Shown one piece after another: positions 10,274-29,747 of a stretch of 64,000 nucleotides of DNA. The translations under genes and the position numbers were made by a program. Position 1 is the stretch's first letter. Every line of letters starts with the position of its first letter. The notes beneath the pieces were generated by a model that saw only the letters and a list, made by a program, of their open reading frames with translations, did not search any database and was not told the origin of the DNA. Source of the stretch: Rotaria socialis (taxonomy: Eukaryota; Rotifera; Eurotatoria; Philodinida; Philodinidae); NCBI GenBank assembly GCA_905331475.1, contig CAJNYU010003618.1, forward strand, positions 1 to 64,000, read 5' to 3'.

Positions 10274-10984
10274 ATAAAATATATTTATATGAAATGTATT
10301 GGTAATTTGTTTTGACGAGGTGAAAAAAGGAAAATAACCGTGGCAAAGAATCGATTGATTCAACATATACTCAAATCGACTCGACAGTAATCCATTCGTA
10401 GCGTGGAAGTTTAGAGGGAAAACCTACTAGCAATACCGTTAAGTACTGAAGCAATTCGCCAATGAGTCAAAAAATTTCGTTTATTTGGGGGAGGGGGTAG
10501 CAAGAAAGAAATGATATGCCAATCAAGTACACCGAGGGAAGCGTTTGAAGTACGCAATCCCAGATGGACGATTACGGACTTTGCATACGTCCTCTACACT
10601 ATCGTATACAAATTCTGTATACCAGGGCTGAAAACGGCCAGTTTAGTTTTCTCCATATAATACACGAAGATATAAATGCTAAGGTTTATTGGATTTCATC
10701 TAAGGAAGAAGAGAAAAGTACTTCCGTAACGTCTTTTGTTCCCCACTGATGTATGATTAGCAACACACAAATATTTTTGCACTCGCTCACATTGACATTT
10801 ATAGCATCATTGATACCCTATATCATAAGCACATTATTGATTATTATCAATGCATAATGACTTCTATGCTGAAAAACTACTCATTTTACTTCCTGTTCTT
10901 AACTGAGTTAAATGATCATATGGAGCTAATAAAAATTTCTGAGATTTCAAGTGGAATGCCAGGCTCTTTGAACAAACTAAACTA
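10274..10984. other. Intergenic, nothing recognised
   Basis: A 61-codon frame starts at 10564 but has no family signature. The rest is AT-rich with a short G-run near 10489. Confidence 0.4.
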
Positions 10985-11045
10985 TTAAGCCCCCCCCCCT
11001 CAAAAAAAGTCGATTTTCATCAAAAAATCGANGGGGGGGGCTTAA
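10985..11045. repeat. TTAA-bounded C-tract/G-tract hairpin containing an N
   Basis: TTAAG plus a run of C starts at 10985, and a run of G plus CTTAA ends at 11045. Between the arms lie GTCGATTTT and AAAAATCGA, so the 61-bp unit folds into a near-perfect hairpin. TTAA on both sides would fit a piggyBac-type target duplication, and it also belongs to the inverted repeat. The ambiguous base N at 11032 sits at the start of the G-run, where sequencing is hard. Confidence 0.55.
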
Positions 11046-13652
11046 ATAATAAGCTTTTGACTGTTCCTAACCAACAGCATCGGATTCATCATTGAACAAA
11101 ATAAAACAGTAAATCACGCTAAACAGTATATACGAACAAATTTTCGCTCTATGACACACAATTAATGTTGTATATTTTCTTCGCATCATCACAACAAATT
11201 TTTGCTCTCAACAAAGCCAAATTTCTCAATGGAAACTTGCTGGATCATGTGCATTTCCTACGAGCTGTTCATTACTCTAATTATTTCTCAGATTTGATGA
11301 TCGACAACATTGAAAAAAATCTGTATAGTTTATGCGATTCACTCATCCAATTAATTAGAAATAGTTTCTTGGTGAAGATTAAGGCTTATTTACGTGTAAA
11401 GAGCTTATATGTATATTGTTGCACTAAAGCTACGAAGAAGGCGAATATTTCACTTTCAATAAAAAATAATAATATGGGTTTGTCTTTTCTGCGAGATTAA
11501 TCTTTCTATGAGATTTACTTGTTGATTAAGGATTTATTAAGGTGCATTGATCGCGATGATATTGAAGTGCACATACATGTTAGATTTACATCTGAGAATT
11601 GAATTTGATTAAGTGTTACAAGGCACACAAATTACAGTTATACACGTAGGACATGACGAACAATATGGGATTTACTTCAAAGTTCCTAAGATTTTATTGA
11701 CAAATCTTAATAAAATAACTTGCGCTAGATGGTGAAAAGGCAAACGGGCCATACCAACAATATTTGAATCTACCGACACTTTATACTAGTGAATATGCAA
11801 ACTGGTTGCCTATAGTAAGTAGCACTGACGTGAGATTCAAACTCAATCATTATTCCGATTGATGTGGATTATGAACGATTACCACTTGATGAAACAAAAT
11901 TAACAGTAGTTGACACAGATCAATGGAAATCCACTGAAATATATCTCATTTACTACGAGAAAAATCAGTCAAAGTAAATGTTCAAACATAGGTTTTCATC
12001 GATTTCTAGCTCTAGTTTTTTTGCAGGTGCTTTCGATAGAATTTGAGCGACGTACGTCTACCTCAATGAGTTCGACCACCTTATCAGTGTCGTGAATATT
12101 TGTGTATTAACTCAATTATTCTCCAAACACAGTTTTTATTCAAAAAATGTAGGAAAAATTTGCTCATTTTTCAGAGTAGTCCTTGTTCGAGAAGAGAGTC
12201 GAATTAAGACATCCACCGTCACTCCATTGCCGATACACTGCTGACATGCGCGTAACCTCTTTATCTTTTTTGGTAACATTGAATGCTGTTGAATACCAGT
12301 AAAATGACGATTTCTTCGTACTTTTATACATCGATCGTGATCTATGATTCCGATACGTTGTGAAAACTTCAACTACTGTGAATTTGAGTATGATTTCCTG
12401 CTACAAACTATAGATCCAATCGTCGGCATGCACATGCACTATACTTTATCTTAATATTTTTCCAGTTTCAGCATCACTCTATTGACTTGTTGCAATGTAC
12501 AGGTATATATATATGTGGACTGGCAAAGATACAGAAAATGTCCACTTTACGAAAAGTCCTTTGAAGTTATGAAGGATTTTACTAATCGAGTAAAAGAACA
12601 GCGGATTTATCGAATGTGAGTTATACGAATTTCTTTTTAATGCTACCGGACCTTTCATTGGACCTTTTGTTTTTTATTCGGCGCGTTTCTATGTCTAGAA
12701 GAACATTTCTCTGTCTGTGTTGGCTTATTCCTAGTATTTCAAGCGTACCTTTCTTTTTTACAGTGAGTCTCTCTTTTTCTTCGGCGGACCTTTCATCAGA
12801 CTTCTCATATTCACCACGAGATGTTTGTAAATCATCAGGACTTTTCTATTAGTGGTGAGTTAACGAATGAATATTGTGAAATATTGTGTCGGAGGGAACG
12901 TATTTTAAAATCTTTTTTTGTATGATGAAAGGATTTCAGTAGACAGAAAATTGAGATCATTTGTCTATGTCTTTCACAATAGATTCAAGATATGATGCTC
13001 ATTCATGAATTTATATAGAAAAGAATAAGAATAGAGTTGAGACTGATATGGAATTTGTTTATATGTAAAAGAGAATCTTGTTTGAATTTTTTATGTAATG
13101 TTTGTGTTACAAAGTTGCTGGATTTCATCGATAAAGAATTGAATAGCATGAATATGTTTCGAAGCACAGGAGAAACGAAAGCAAAAACACGTGGCAAAAA
13201 AAAGAATACGAAAATCATTTGCTGAAGACGAAAAAGAAAAACGTTTTATGCATTGAATGAAAATATGGGTTCAAATAGAATTTGATAGTCGTTAGCACAG
13301 AAGGTTCACTCTCGAATTTGGGTGCTACTTTATCTTTATATATTTTTACAATAAGGAATAAATAGAAAATAAAATATCGGTAGTTGAGAATAAGAAGATA
13401 AATGAAACGAATATAAATACAGCCGTTATTTTTATGAAATAAAGATTAATAATATCTTTGTATTTAAAACAATATGGATAAATATTTTCTCTAATTTATC
13501 TCTATTTTATAGCGATAAATAAAGTTTTTATATTTAAAAAAATAAATATTCAATATTTACAAAATAAAGATAAATAAAATATTTCTTTTTAAAAGAATAA
13601 GGATAATGATTTTCGCCAATTTATCTTTATAAGATAAACGTAAAGTAAATAG
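11046..13652. other. Intergenic; scattered small frames, no gene named
   Basis: The longest frame (11165-11500, 111 codons) has no recognisable domain. Fragments around 11640-12160 and 12520-12600 read like eroded coding sequence (for example VDWQRYRKCPLYEKSFEVM near 12517) but cannot be assigned. The frame at 12616-12852 is hydrophobic/serine-rich and repetitive. 13380-13650 is AT-rich with repeated AGATAAAT motifs. Confidence 0.4.
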
Positions 13653-14044
13653 AGATGTCAGTCGAAGGGTTGAACGGCGGCGGCGGGCAACAATTTTCAA
13701 TTTTTGAAGATTTCCAGCGGCTCGTTATTTGAATGAGTAATGTCTTCAGCGGCGGCTGCTACAATTTCTTAAAACTTTTTCCACAGCGGTGGCGCCGGTT
13801 GAGTTTAAAATTCACTGATGAAAATTAAAAGAAAAATGTTCGATTCGATCGCATGTGTATTGATGTCAGCGGTGGATGACACTATCAAAATTTTTTATCT
13901 CTTCCAGCGGCGCAACGGCTAAACTTGTTTTTTCGCAGCGGCACCTCCAAAAATTCTTAAAATTACCAGTAATCTGGTGGCTGGAGTGGCTGATATTATA
14001 GAAAAATCGGCTGATACGGCGGCTCAGCCGGTCGGCTGACACCT
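13653..14044. mobile_element. MITE-like element rich in CAGCGGC, with near-identical flanks
   Basis: It begins AGATGTCAGTCGA and ends as the complement of AGGTGTCAGCCGA, so the termini are inverted repeats of about 13 bp. The interior carries CAGCGG/GGCGGC motifs at least seven times, far above the local GC level. Flanks GTAAAGTAAATAG (13640-13652) and GTAAAAGTAAATAG (14045-14058) are near-identical and look like a direct target duplication. Superfamily not determined. Confidence 0.55.
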
Positions 14045-14058
14045 GTAAAAGTAAATAG

Positions 14059-14781
14059 TAAAACATTTTCGACTTTCGTGAGTTCATCCGAATAGCTGCC
14101 TAATTCCTGTTCTAATATAAACAGCCAAAACAAAACGAAGCCAATCGTAAACATATCCTTAGCTAACGCTTTTGTTTTAGTTATATATATATATAAGTTC
14201 TGCTCTAGGAGTTGCTTTCAATGGTGTATAAATACTAAAGGTATGATGGTACTAAGTGACATCAGCAGCGATTTCGCTTTTCGAAGTAAAACCTAACTGA
14301 AGATAGATGTGTCTTCGTTCACAGAGACTAACTCGGCTCTCGACACTGAAATAAAAGATGAGTTACTCCCCCGAAGATTTCACAACACGTTGTTATTTAA
14401 TCGAAAACTAATATTTCTATTTATTGGCACCCAGTCCAAGCAAGACATCGATGCCCCACCGTCACATGGAGAGACGTGCTCTCTCCTCTCCGAACCATTC
14501 ATATGAACTGTTCTTAAGTCTAAATTTACTTATATTTATATGGGAGACTATGCATATATGTGGCAGTTGACATGAGAATTTAGTTGAAACTGGAATAATA
14601 GATTTAATTAAAGATAGAGAAAACAGACACAAAAGAGAGTGAAGAAAAGAAAAGGAAAGAAAAAAGAATTTCGAAAATAAAAATGCAAATAAAGTTATAT
14701 GAACGATATGGAGAGTTTGTCTATGAGTTAAATTTAGCACAGCATTTTCTAATTGATCATAATTTAGATTTCTTTTTTAAA
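14059..14781. other. Intergenic, nothing recognised
   Basis: Only short frames with no motif, plus a TATATATATATA tract near 14179-14195. Confidence 0.45.
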
Positions 14782-15057
14782 CCCAGGACAATGATTCCTG
14801 AAGCAGTATTCCGTGAATTTCCGGCGAAAACCTGCAAGAAGCTCGCTGTTTCCGACCGGAACCCACTGGGAATTGTCCAGAATTCGATGCAGGAATCTGG
14901 AAACCGTATCCGACTACCAGTTTTGATAGGTTTCTGTCGATTCCGGCGGAACCGGATAAATCCGGTCATCGGATCCTTTCACCGGAATACTGCTTCCATG
15001 AAATCTCTGGAATACCATAGAACCGGTCGTTTCCGGGACCGGAATGTTCGACCTGGG
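14782..15057. mobile_element. TTCCGG-rich palindromic element, copy 2
   Basis: It starts CCCAGGACAATGATTCC and ends as the complement of CCCAGGTCGAACATTCCGG. The interior is a dense mix of TTCCGG, GGAACCGG and ACCGG. The end motif GAACATTCCGG is shared with the element at 1112, and the CCCAGG terminus with the one at 53589. It has no coding capacity; the frames inside it on both strands are repeat artefacts. Confidence 0.6.
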
Positions 15058-15910
15058 AATCGATGACCAAAACAAAAACAAAAATTATTTCTTATTTTTC
15101 ATTTATCACAATGCGCTCTCATATCGCTTGTATGAGTCATATTGTAATTAATGTATCTTTTTGAACTGATACTTTAATATGAAAAGGAAATAAAATACTC
15201 CGTTAATTATGACATTTATGTTACATCATCATATTAATATTTATTTATCGTAGTTTTACATTTTCAAATTTAGTAGAATCTATTAAAATCTAAGTTTTTT
15301 GTTATTATTTGTTTATTGTTTTTGAATTTTAATAATCGATCTTCGTCACTATGAAACAGACAATGATTACACATAAATTATGAAGTTTCTTTTATATTAA
15401 CTTATTTCTTTTTTTTAACGAAGAACGATTGTAGATAATAACACATCAAATGGACTACTCATATAAGAAACTCTTTATTAATTTCATTAAAAATTTAAAA
15501 AAACGCATTTACTTTCCTTCCATATCATTTGAGTTAAAAACTCGTTCCATTCCAATCCCAGCCGCTCGAGATCCATACTTCGGAATAACGATAGCGAAAA
15601 TATCTTTATTTTCTTCTAGTATAGAAAGAAAAAAATCAATGTCCCTATGTCCCAATGTCCCGAGCATTAAAACAAACATCTATTTAGAATCTTTGTCGTT
15701 TTTCTCTCTTCAATCAGAAAAATAGACACAATTAATTTTGGAAACAGAAACGTTTTTTTTGAATCTACATACTCAATCAAACTATCTAATATTACCCACT
15801 AACAAAAATTTATTTCTATGAATCGCTTTCTCACAACATTTATAGAATAACCAACAATTGCAATCTCAACTAGATTCTAAACTCTACTACTATCACATAT
15901 ATATGTCATA
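15058..15910. other. Intergenic, AT-rich
   Basis: No gene recognised; the frame at 15450-15725 lacks any family motif. Confidence 0.45.
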
Positions 15911-16346
15911 GGCGAAATTGGAGTCCCGGCAGATTCTAAGGTTTTCTACGCAAAATTGGAATTCAAATTTCGACCAAGCAAATTTAACATATGTTTTTTA
16001 TAAATCATAAAGCTTGTAGATATTTCAAAAAATAGAAGAAAGAATTGTCCCGAACGTCCATGAGGGTGAACAGGAGTGTGTGAGTCTATCTTGGTACTAG
16101 TTATATGGGTCTCAGTGAGACTGAGGGTGAATAGTTGAATGAGGTTGTTCTTTTACACAGCTTTCTTTTTTTTCTTCAACCTTGGCTCAGACCTCATCTA
16201 AAATTGACCAAAGTAGTTGTATCACGCTCGCTCTCACCCTCATGCTTGATAGTCATGCTTTCTATTTGTTGAAATATCTTCAAGTTTTATGATTTATAAA
16301 ACGCATACTAAATTTTCTCAGTCAAAATTGGAATTTCAATTTCGCC
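15911..16346. mobile_element. MITE with long imperfect inverted arms and TA flanks
   Basis: GGCGAAATTG starts at 15911 and its complement ends at 16346, each flanked by TA. Arms of about 85-120 bp align over TTTATAAATCATAAA, TTGAAGATATTTCAA and CATGAGGGTGA. The left arm carries an extra 40 bp that repeats the terminal motif. Non-coding; most like a Tc1/mariner-type MITE. Confidence 0.6.
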
Positions 16347-16636
16347 TACAACATATATATATATAAATATATATATATGTAACACATTTGCCCTGTTAGC
16401 TCAAGTTCTTTCAAACGTATGCTCTTTTCACATCTAAGAATAAAATTCTGTACAGAGAAAAAAACATCGAAATGAAAAGTTCGTCAAAGCGAACAAGTCC
16501 ATTTTTGCTCATCATATATATACATATATATCATTCATTCTTTTGACTTGTATTTCTTTGGAAATCTCCTATATGTAAATGAATGAATTAGTTGAAGTGA
16601 AAGGAAAAGTCCTTTACAGAACAGAAAAGTCAGCTG

Positions 16637-16743
16637 TGTGACGATTTTAGATAGAAGAGATGTCTGTGCTGATGGTATTACACTTTATTTAACTCTTCAA
16701 GTCATAAAGCACATCAATTACATATAAAGCACACGCTTAAATA
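16637..16743 (+). repeat. Second copy of the conserved core found at 7538-7645
   Basis: Colinear with 7538-7645 over 107 versus 108 bp, starting TGTGACGATTTTAGATA and ending GCACACGCTTAAATA. It reads VTILDRRDVCADGITLYL and, after a 1-nt deletion, HKAHQLHIKHTL. Inverted arms like those of copy 1 are not obvious here, although the purine-rich right flank is similar. Not recognised as any known family. Confidence 0.5.
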
Positions 16744-17648
16744 CTCAGCCATTTGAGAGAACGAAGAAGAAGGATAGATAACGACAAATGTAAATGACTG
16801 AAAGATAAAGGCAATAGGTGTGATGAGAATAAATGGCACTGTGACGAACATAGAGAGTTTCGCCTATGCCCATCGGCATGATGATGTATTGTGTCATCTG
16901 CACATATCTAGTCGTACATTTCCTTTACTTACATTCCCTTATATACGCGAGAGTGATCACGCTTGGGCGGATATAGACAAAGAGGGAACGGTCATGCAAT
17001 AGGATAATGAGAGTTCATCAGGTCAATGCACAGACATAGGATACAGCGAAGAGGATAAAGTACATAAAGTGAGCCGTAACGGTAAATACCGTTACAGGCA
17101 CCACAAGACCAAATATTATGTGTAGGTTACATTCGAACGAGAGCATTACACCCCCGGATGGAATTTGGACGCTCTCCACCCATAACGTTACAAGCTGGAT
17201 AAAGGAAAGATCTACTTGTAGCTTATCCATGTTTTGCCTCTCCTTCAGTTACTTATATATAAGTATGTGATATTTCATCAGGCATGTAAGGTCCTACGTA
17301 CAGTTATGGGACGTTTCGTAAAGTGCACGTTTCTTCGATCTTTGGCATTGCTGATATATATATATAAATATAAATCTGCACAATCGTATTTCTTCTTCCG
17401 ATATTCAATATTGGTAGGCACACCTTGACCTTTTTGCCTTCCTAGAAGTTCGAATTCTTTTCTCGCCTAGACAATATTACAATGTGAAAATGCATATTTT
17501 AATGCTTAATTCAAGCTCTTCTCAATAATTTGCATATTAAAATTTACTAGTTACTTATTTTTTTAATGATCGATCACTTTTATATACTAGATATTGTATA
17601 AATTTCAATAGACTACATAGTGAAAGGAACAACTTTTAGATGACAACA
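16744..17648. other. Intergenic upstream of the ABC transporter gene
   Basis: No gene recognised. GTAACGGTA-AA-TACCGTTAC at about 17074-17093 is a 9-bp-stem palindrome. A pyrimidine/AT-rich stretch with TATATATA near 17355 precedes the ABCC start by about 290 bp and could include the promoter. Confidence 0.4.
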
Positions 17649-24536
<6,888 letters not shown>

Positions 24537-25986
24537 GGACTGATCACTAATCTCTTTTCGTTTTATCCTCTAAATATACCTCTATTTTTAATATTCATCT
24601 ATGCTGATTTCACGGATTTGGATCATATCTATAGTACACAGAAAAACTAATTAGATAGAACCTTTAAAGTAAAATTTGTCAATATTACACGATTTTCAGT
24701 ATGTTTCACTGGCAAACTGTATTTCAGAACTTGAGGGCGTGGGTATAGCTAGGTAGGGACAAGTAAAACTAACAAACTGTATACATACTAACAGAATTTA
24801 CAATCTTTTTTGAATGTTGAGTAACCATTGCTATAGTTTCAATCTTTATCCAGAGAATAAAAGTGAAGAACTGGATAAACTATAGAAACAACGATTTTCT
24901 TCATCTTTCAACAGAGGAAGTCATCTTCTGGTGACATGAATCCATAAAATTCATTCATCTAGAATTAGCCATGGTAATATTGTGTTGATTCTATGTCCAT
25001 GTTTGCATCAAACTCTATTAGATAAAGTTCTATTTTTTAAATAGCAACCGCAACATTGATGATGGCAGTTATCAATTTCTCATTGATCTCATGCATGGTT
25101 TTCATTGTAACGCTTTCATATGTATACTTGAATCAGACAGAAGTATTCTGATGAGATAAATTTACATGCAGCAGCTCATATGAAGTCATCGAGCGATGAC
25201 TATAATCAAATTGTTGGACCAAGTGTTTTGCATGTATCAATCATATTGAAACTTTTAGAATACTGACTCAATATTGCACATCGAATCTTTCGATCCTGTA
25301 TCAGAAAATCGTCCCTTACCAACGACACTTTTAGATTTGATACAAAATTTATATCAATTCTGTTATGGAGAACAAAGAGACCAATATTGGTATCTAGTTC
25401 ATTTAACTATTAAGAATAGAACATAATAATAATAAATAGCAGTCAAAGAAACAAAGCAAGAATCATACACTCTTTGCGAAAGGCCATGTATATTTAGATA
25501 TCAATACAGCGCGATGATACATCGTAAAAAGTCAAAGAAAGGAACAAGAAAATAGAACAACTAAAATACTTTTAATACATCTCAAATTCTGCCAGTAGTT
25601 GAGAATACTAAAATATTGGCTAAACAAGCCTGAGTGTGTCTGACATTCCTATTCATTAGTACTAGAATGAATAATATACAGTCAGTTTATGAACTCGTAC
25701 AGATGTATCACTGTTTTCGAAAGAACAAGATATTTTGTTAGTAATTTTCATTTCATTGAAAATAAAAACATATACCACTGGCAAATGATCTAAGCACGAA
25801 TTACTAGATAGAGCAATAATCGTGCTCTCAACATCTCGCTTCTTTTATTTCAATGCTTTGTTTCATTGTCCTTTTTTCATTGTCCTTTTTTTTAGATATG
25901 AAGAGAATTTCAAATCCATGCATCTAAGCAAGAGACTACGGTCGCCAAGGTATTTGAAACAATCTTACTAAATTTTTCCAACCCAA
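24537..25986. other. Intergenic, small hairpin
   Basis: No gene recognised. An imperfect inverted repeat around 24833-24890 (TATAGTTTCAATCTTTATCC against GGATAAACTATAGAAAC) could form a stem. Confidence 0.45.
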
Positions 25987-26883
25987 CTACTTCTTCAAAG
26001 TAACTCCATCAGTACTAGCAAGATCGGCAAAATGATTGAAGAGATCCCATCCATACTTATTGAAGATATGTGTTTCAAGATTCCATGCAGCGCCTGCGAA
26101 GTGTACAGCGAAATCTCCGTATTCGTAGTGCGTCGTCAAATAATTAGCTATCATATAGCTGTTAAAAGCACATAGGGGTAAAATTAGAACGCGTCTGGAT
26201 ATGTTCACATCAGTTTTAATAAGGGAAGCCAGTTGTCTTTGTTCATGACTGTGTGATGTTGCCATCAATTTCCATTTTTCAAATATTTCGCGACCTGAAG
26301 GACTATTTCGCCAGAAAAAAATTCCAGCATTTATTCCAAGTTTATCAGCAGTAATCACAATATCGATATGATCATTTCTCGGTATGAATGTTTCTAAACG
26401 TCGCTCGAAATTCATTATCAATAAATCTGAATCAATCCAGAGAAGCCAATCAGAATAATTCAGGTGTTTTATCAAAACATCAACTTTTGCCCATACTTTT
26501 GTGTACTCTTTTAAAGCTAAATTCAAAGTAATATTGTCGTCTCGAATAAGTGAATAATTATGGCGATGGGCGTATGACGCAAGATTTCTTCGATTTTTCG
26601 GTCCTGTAATCCATATTTTAGACCTTCTGTCATTATCAGACATAGTAGAAGGATATAAATGGAAGGTAACGATGCTAATCTTAACATTTCCTTTGGTAAT
26701 ACTTTCTAATGGAAAACATTCTCTTATGAGAGGGCTAAGAATATTGAGCAAATGAAATTTCCAAATAATCACGCCCGTAGTCAAAAATATGCAAATCACC
26801 TTAAAAGGAAACCGTCGAGTATATTGCCGATTAGTTCTAGATAACAGTGACTGAAATAGGAAATAACGAGGTATAATTTTCAT
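25987..26883 (-). CDS. GT34-like glycosyltransferase, single exon, 298 aa
   Basis: A type II membrane topology is visible: a short basic N-terminus, then one hydrophobic segment at about 27-41 (FKVICIFLTTGVIIW) as Golgi signal anchor. The catalytic domain has WLLWIDSDLLIMN with the metal-binding DxD at 151-153, GINAGIFFWRNS at 183-194, and VHFAGA near 260. These three blocks in this order are typical of the GMA12/MNN10 galactosyl/mannosyl-transferase family (GT34), well known from fungi and plants. It would transfer a sugar from a nucleotide donor to a glycan in the Golgi lumen; the acceptor cannot be inferred. Lack of introns and the taxonomic spread of the family make lateral origin plausible. 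A different DxD family is the main alternative. Confidence 0.75.
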   Translation of the reverse strand: MKIIPRYFLFQSLLSRTNRQYTRRFPFKVICIFLTTGVIIWKFHLLNILSPLIRECFPLESITKGNVKISIVTFHLYPSTMSDNDRRSKIWITGPKNRRNLASYAHRHNYSLIRDDNITLNLALKEYTKVWAKVDVLIKHLNYSDWLLWIDSDLLIMNFERRLETFIPRNDHIDIVITADKLGINAGIFFWRNSPSGREIFEKWKLMATSHSHEQRQLASLIKTDVNISRRVLILPLCAFNSYMIANYLTTHYEYGDFAVHFAGAAWNLETHIFNKYGWDLFNHFADLASTDGVTLKK

Positions 26884-29747
26884 TATTCAGCTATAAGCAT
26901 GAAACATAATCACTAGATGCTTCGATCTGAAGAAGTGACTTTTCAATTGTTTACGGTGACGTTGTAGTAGGTTTAACCTGATGGTTGTTCCAAACACATA
27001 ACATAATTGATTATAATGGCAATGATACCATTTGATTCATCTTCACATCGACGATACTTTACGGGCAGATATGTCTCTCTAAGAAAAATATGGTGATTAT
27101 TGTACAAATGCTTTATTAGATCACAAGTTTCTCATAAATTTTGCTTCACTGATACGCTCTTTCTCCATTTACATACATAATAGACTCAATTAATATGCGC
27201 GAACAGTGCAGATTGGTTAAAGTATCACAGTGAAATGATTTTAAAAGATTTGCAGTTGGTAAATAATGGCACCATATACTATAATTTGCGTTCTATTATT
27301 TACAATGAGTGATATTTTTGTCTTTAGGTTTCTGAATGAAAGCAATAGTACAGTAGTATCGCTTCTATATAAACTAGTTACTATTTGCTAAATATAAGTT
27401 TAAGAGTTTTGATTTGTGTAATTGGTACTCTACGTGAACTTGAAAGTTGTTTATCTTGTTGGAAAACAAAATTCAAAAACGTTGCGCTATCTTAACAGGT
27501 TAATTAATTGAAACAATAAGAGCTTATAAAAAGTGTTTCAGAGCACATTAAGGTACTTGCGAGTAGTCAAAAAGATTATTTTCTTAATAGAAATGTAAGA
27601 GGATATATGTAGTAGCAATTTTTTGGTTTCTTATTTTGGGAGACTTTTATTTTCGTAACATGGGCCTATAAGCTGTTCAAAACAAAAATTAGCGAGAATT
27701 TTGTTGACAAGGCGTGACAACATAATGTATTTTAAAGCTTACTGTGAATGCGTACATGTGATCGTTGACAGTGAAATAGAAAACAAATGAATTTTTTTTT
27801 GAAAAAATAATGAATTCTTTTCGCCATTTTTTTGTAAGCAAACATCTTGATTCCTTATAAAGCACCAGCAAACGTGACTGTCATTCAAGGCTTTCTTTGT
27901 TTATTTATATCTGATTCATAAAGGTATGAATAAACAGTAATTTTCTCACTGAGTTTTATTCAATCTGTGATCAATGTAAATAAAACATATGTTACACTAA
28001 ATCTGCTTGCCATTTTTAAGTGGCATCTTGAGTGTTCCGATGATACCATTTAAAGAAAATGATTGAAGGTGTCTTGTATTTTTATTCATCTGCATTTTCC
28101 ATGCAGAAAAAGCATTCATATAGCGAAACAAACATGCATTGGCAAAAAGATCTCTTTCTATATTTAGTTGTTCATTATTACTTTATCTTTAAATCATTTG
28201 AATGTAACTCTTTCATTGCATTCTAAGAATTCGATCGTAAATAACTGAATTTTCATTTAATGTTGTTTGTTGAGAAATCAAAATAAATGCATATAGATAT
28301 GAAAAACTAAAGATTTTGATGAACACACTGGCCCCATCCTAGTGAAGTCAACAAGTGAGGTAGAGGGACATGAACGTCAGCAAACTAATAATATTTTTCG
28401 ACTACCAATGCTCTTCAAACTATGTCTAATTTGTTCCTGTCACTTTAAGAGTTACAGATTTGAATAAAACATCCTTACTATTTCCATTGGGGAGTCTATT
28501 ATTAAAAATTTTTGTTCCAAATTTGGTAGTAACTAATCCTTAGAGAAAACCTATTTATGTTTTAAAATTTTTCTTATAATTTAATTTTCATCAACTCTAC
28601 AAGAATATAAGCGAGAGGTTACATATACTCAACATCTATTTAAAAGCTTTGATAGAAAATTTTTCCTCGGTTTATACTCCGTGGTCTATTATCTTAGTAA
28701 TGCAGTGTCACAACAGTCGAATTCAGGAAAAAACATAGTAAAATCTGTTGTAATAGGTTTTTGGCAATAAGTCAGTATGACTTTGCAAGTTTTACATCTG
28801 AAATATTATCAAATTTAGCAGCAACTAACATTTTTCTGTTTCTCACAATAAATTCTAAATATATTCAATGTTCAATATTTAAGGACATAGTTTTTGTCCA
28901 GCCATCAGTTGGTCGATTATACAACTCATTACTATTTAGAGCATTGTGTTTCAATTCAGATTACTGATCTATTTCCGGACTTGAATTGATGAATGACAGA
29001 ATTTAGAATAGTATGGATTTAAGTCCTATCGATCTCGACCTCTTTACACTAATAATCATATTCCCAGTTGTTAGATGTGATTACGCTATGTAAAAATCTT
29101 TCATAGTTCAGAAAATTGTCAAAGTTAGTTTTTTCAGTGCATATTGTAATATTGTTGTACATCAATAATAAATAGTTTTGAAATAGCCACGTCAACCTCA
29201 GGATTTCGACTTTGGTTATCGGAAAATATCGGATTGAAATGATAATTCGATAAGATTCTGTTAGATGACTTTGATGTAAGTTAAAACGAATGTAAAACTT
29301 TCTTTCAATTCACAAGGAATCAGACGAAATAAGGCAGAAAACTGAATAGTTAATTGATTTTCAATAAATAACATTGCCTGCAACTTATTGGTTATATTGT
29401 TTGCATTTGTCAATATCTAGAATCTAAAAGTTGCAAAGTCAATAAAATGAAGCATATGGTACAGGAAATTATTGACATGTATGAGTATTCACAAAGAAAA
29501 TATAATTCTGATGTATATTGTGAGTATTGACGAAAAACAGCTAGTCATAATTATTAGTCATATACTATCTTGTGATTCTAACATGTGATTCGCTAATGAT
29601 AACCATATCTAAATGCATTTATGAGTCATTTATCTAGCAAAAAAAGATAGTAGATGTTAGAATAAATATAAAATGTCACTTGCCAGTAAACTAATTCACT
29701 AATTCTATTTTCTTAGAAGTTATTGTTACATTTTATTTAAAATTTAA
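26884..29747. other. Long AT-rich intergenic interval, no gene recognised
   Basis: Nearly 2.9 kb without a credible ORF, RNA gene or clear repeat. Short frames at 27689-27871 and 28761-28967 have no motif. It separates the divergently transcribed glycosyltransferase and LC8-like genes, so both promoters must lie here. Confidence 0.45.

Noticed and set aside
12616..12852. 78-codon hydrophobic/Ser-rich ORF
   Set aside because: Built of repeated GGACCTTTCAT-like words and pyrimidine runs; no motif, no upstream splice or promoter context.
14683..15066. 127-codon ORF and its antisense partner rich in Arg, Phe and Pro
   Set aside because: Both are readings of a TTCCGG-rich palindromic element, with near-mirror translations.
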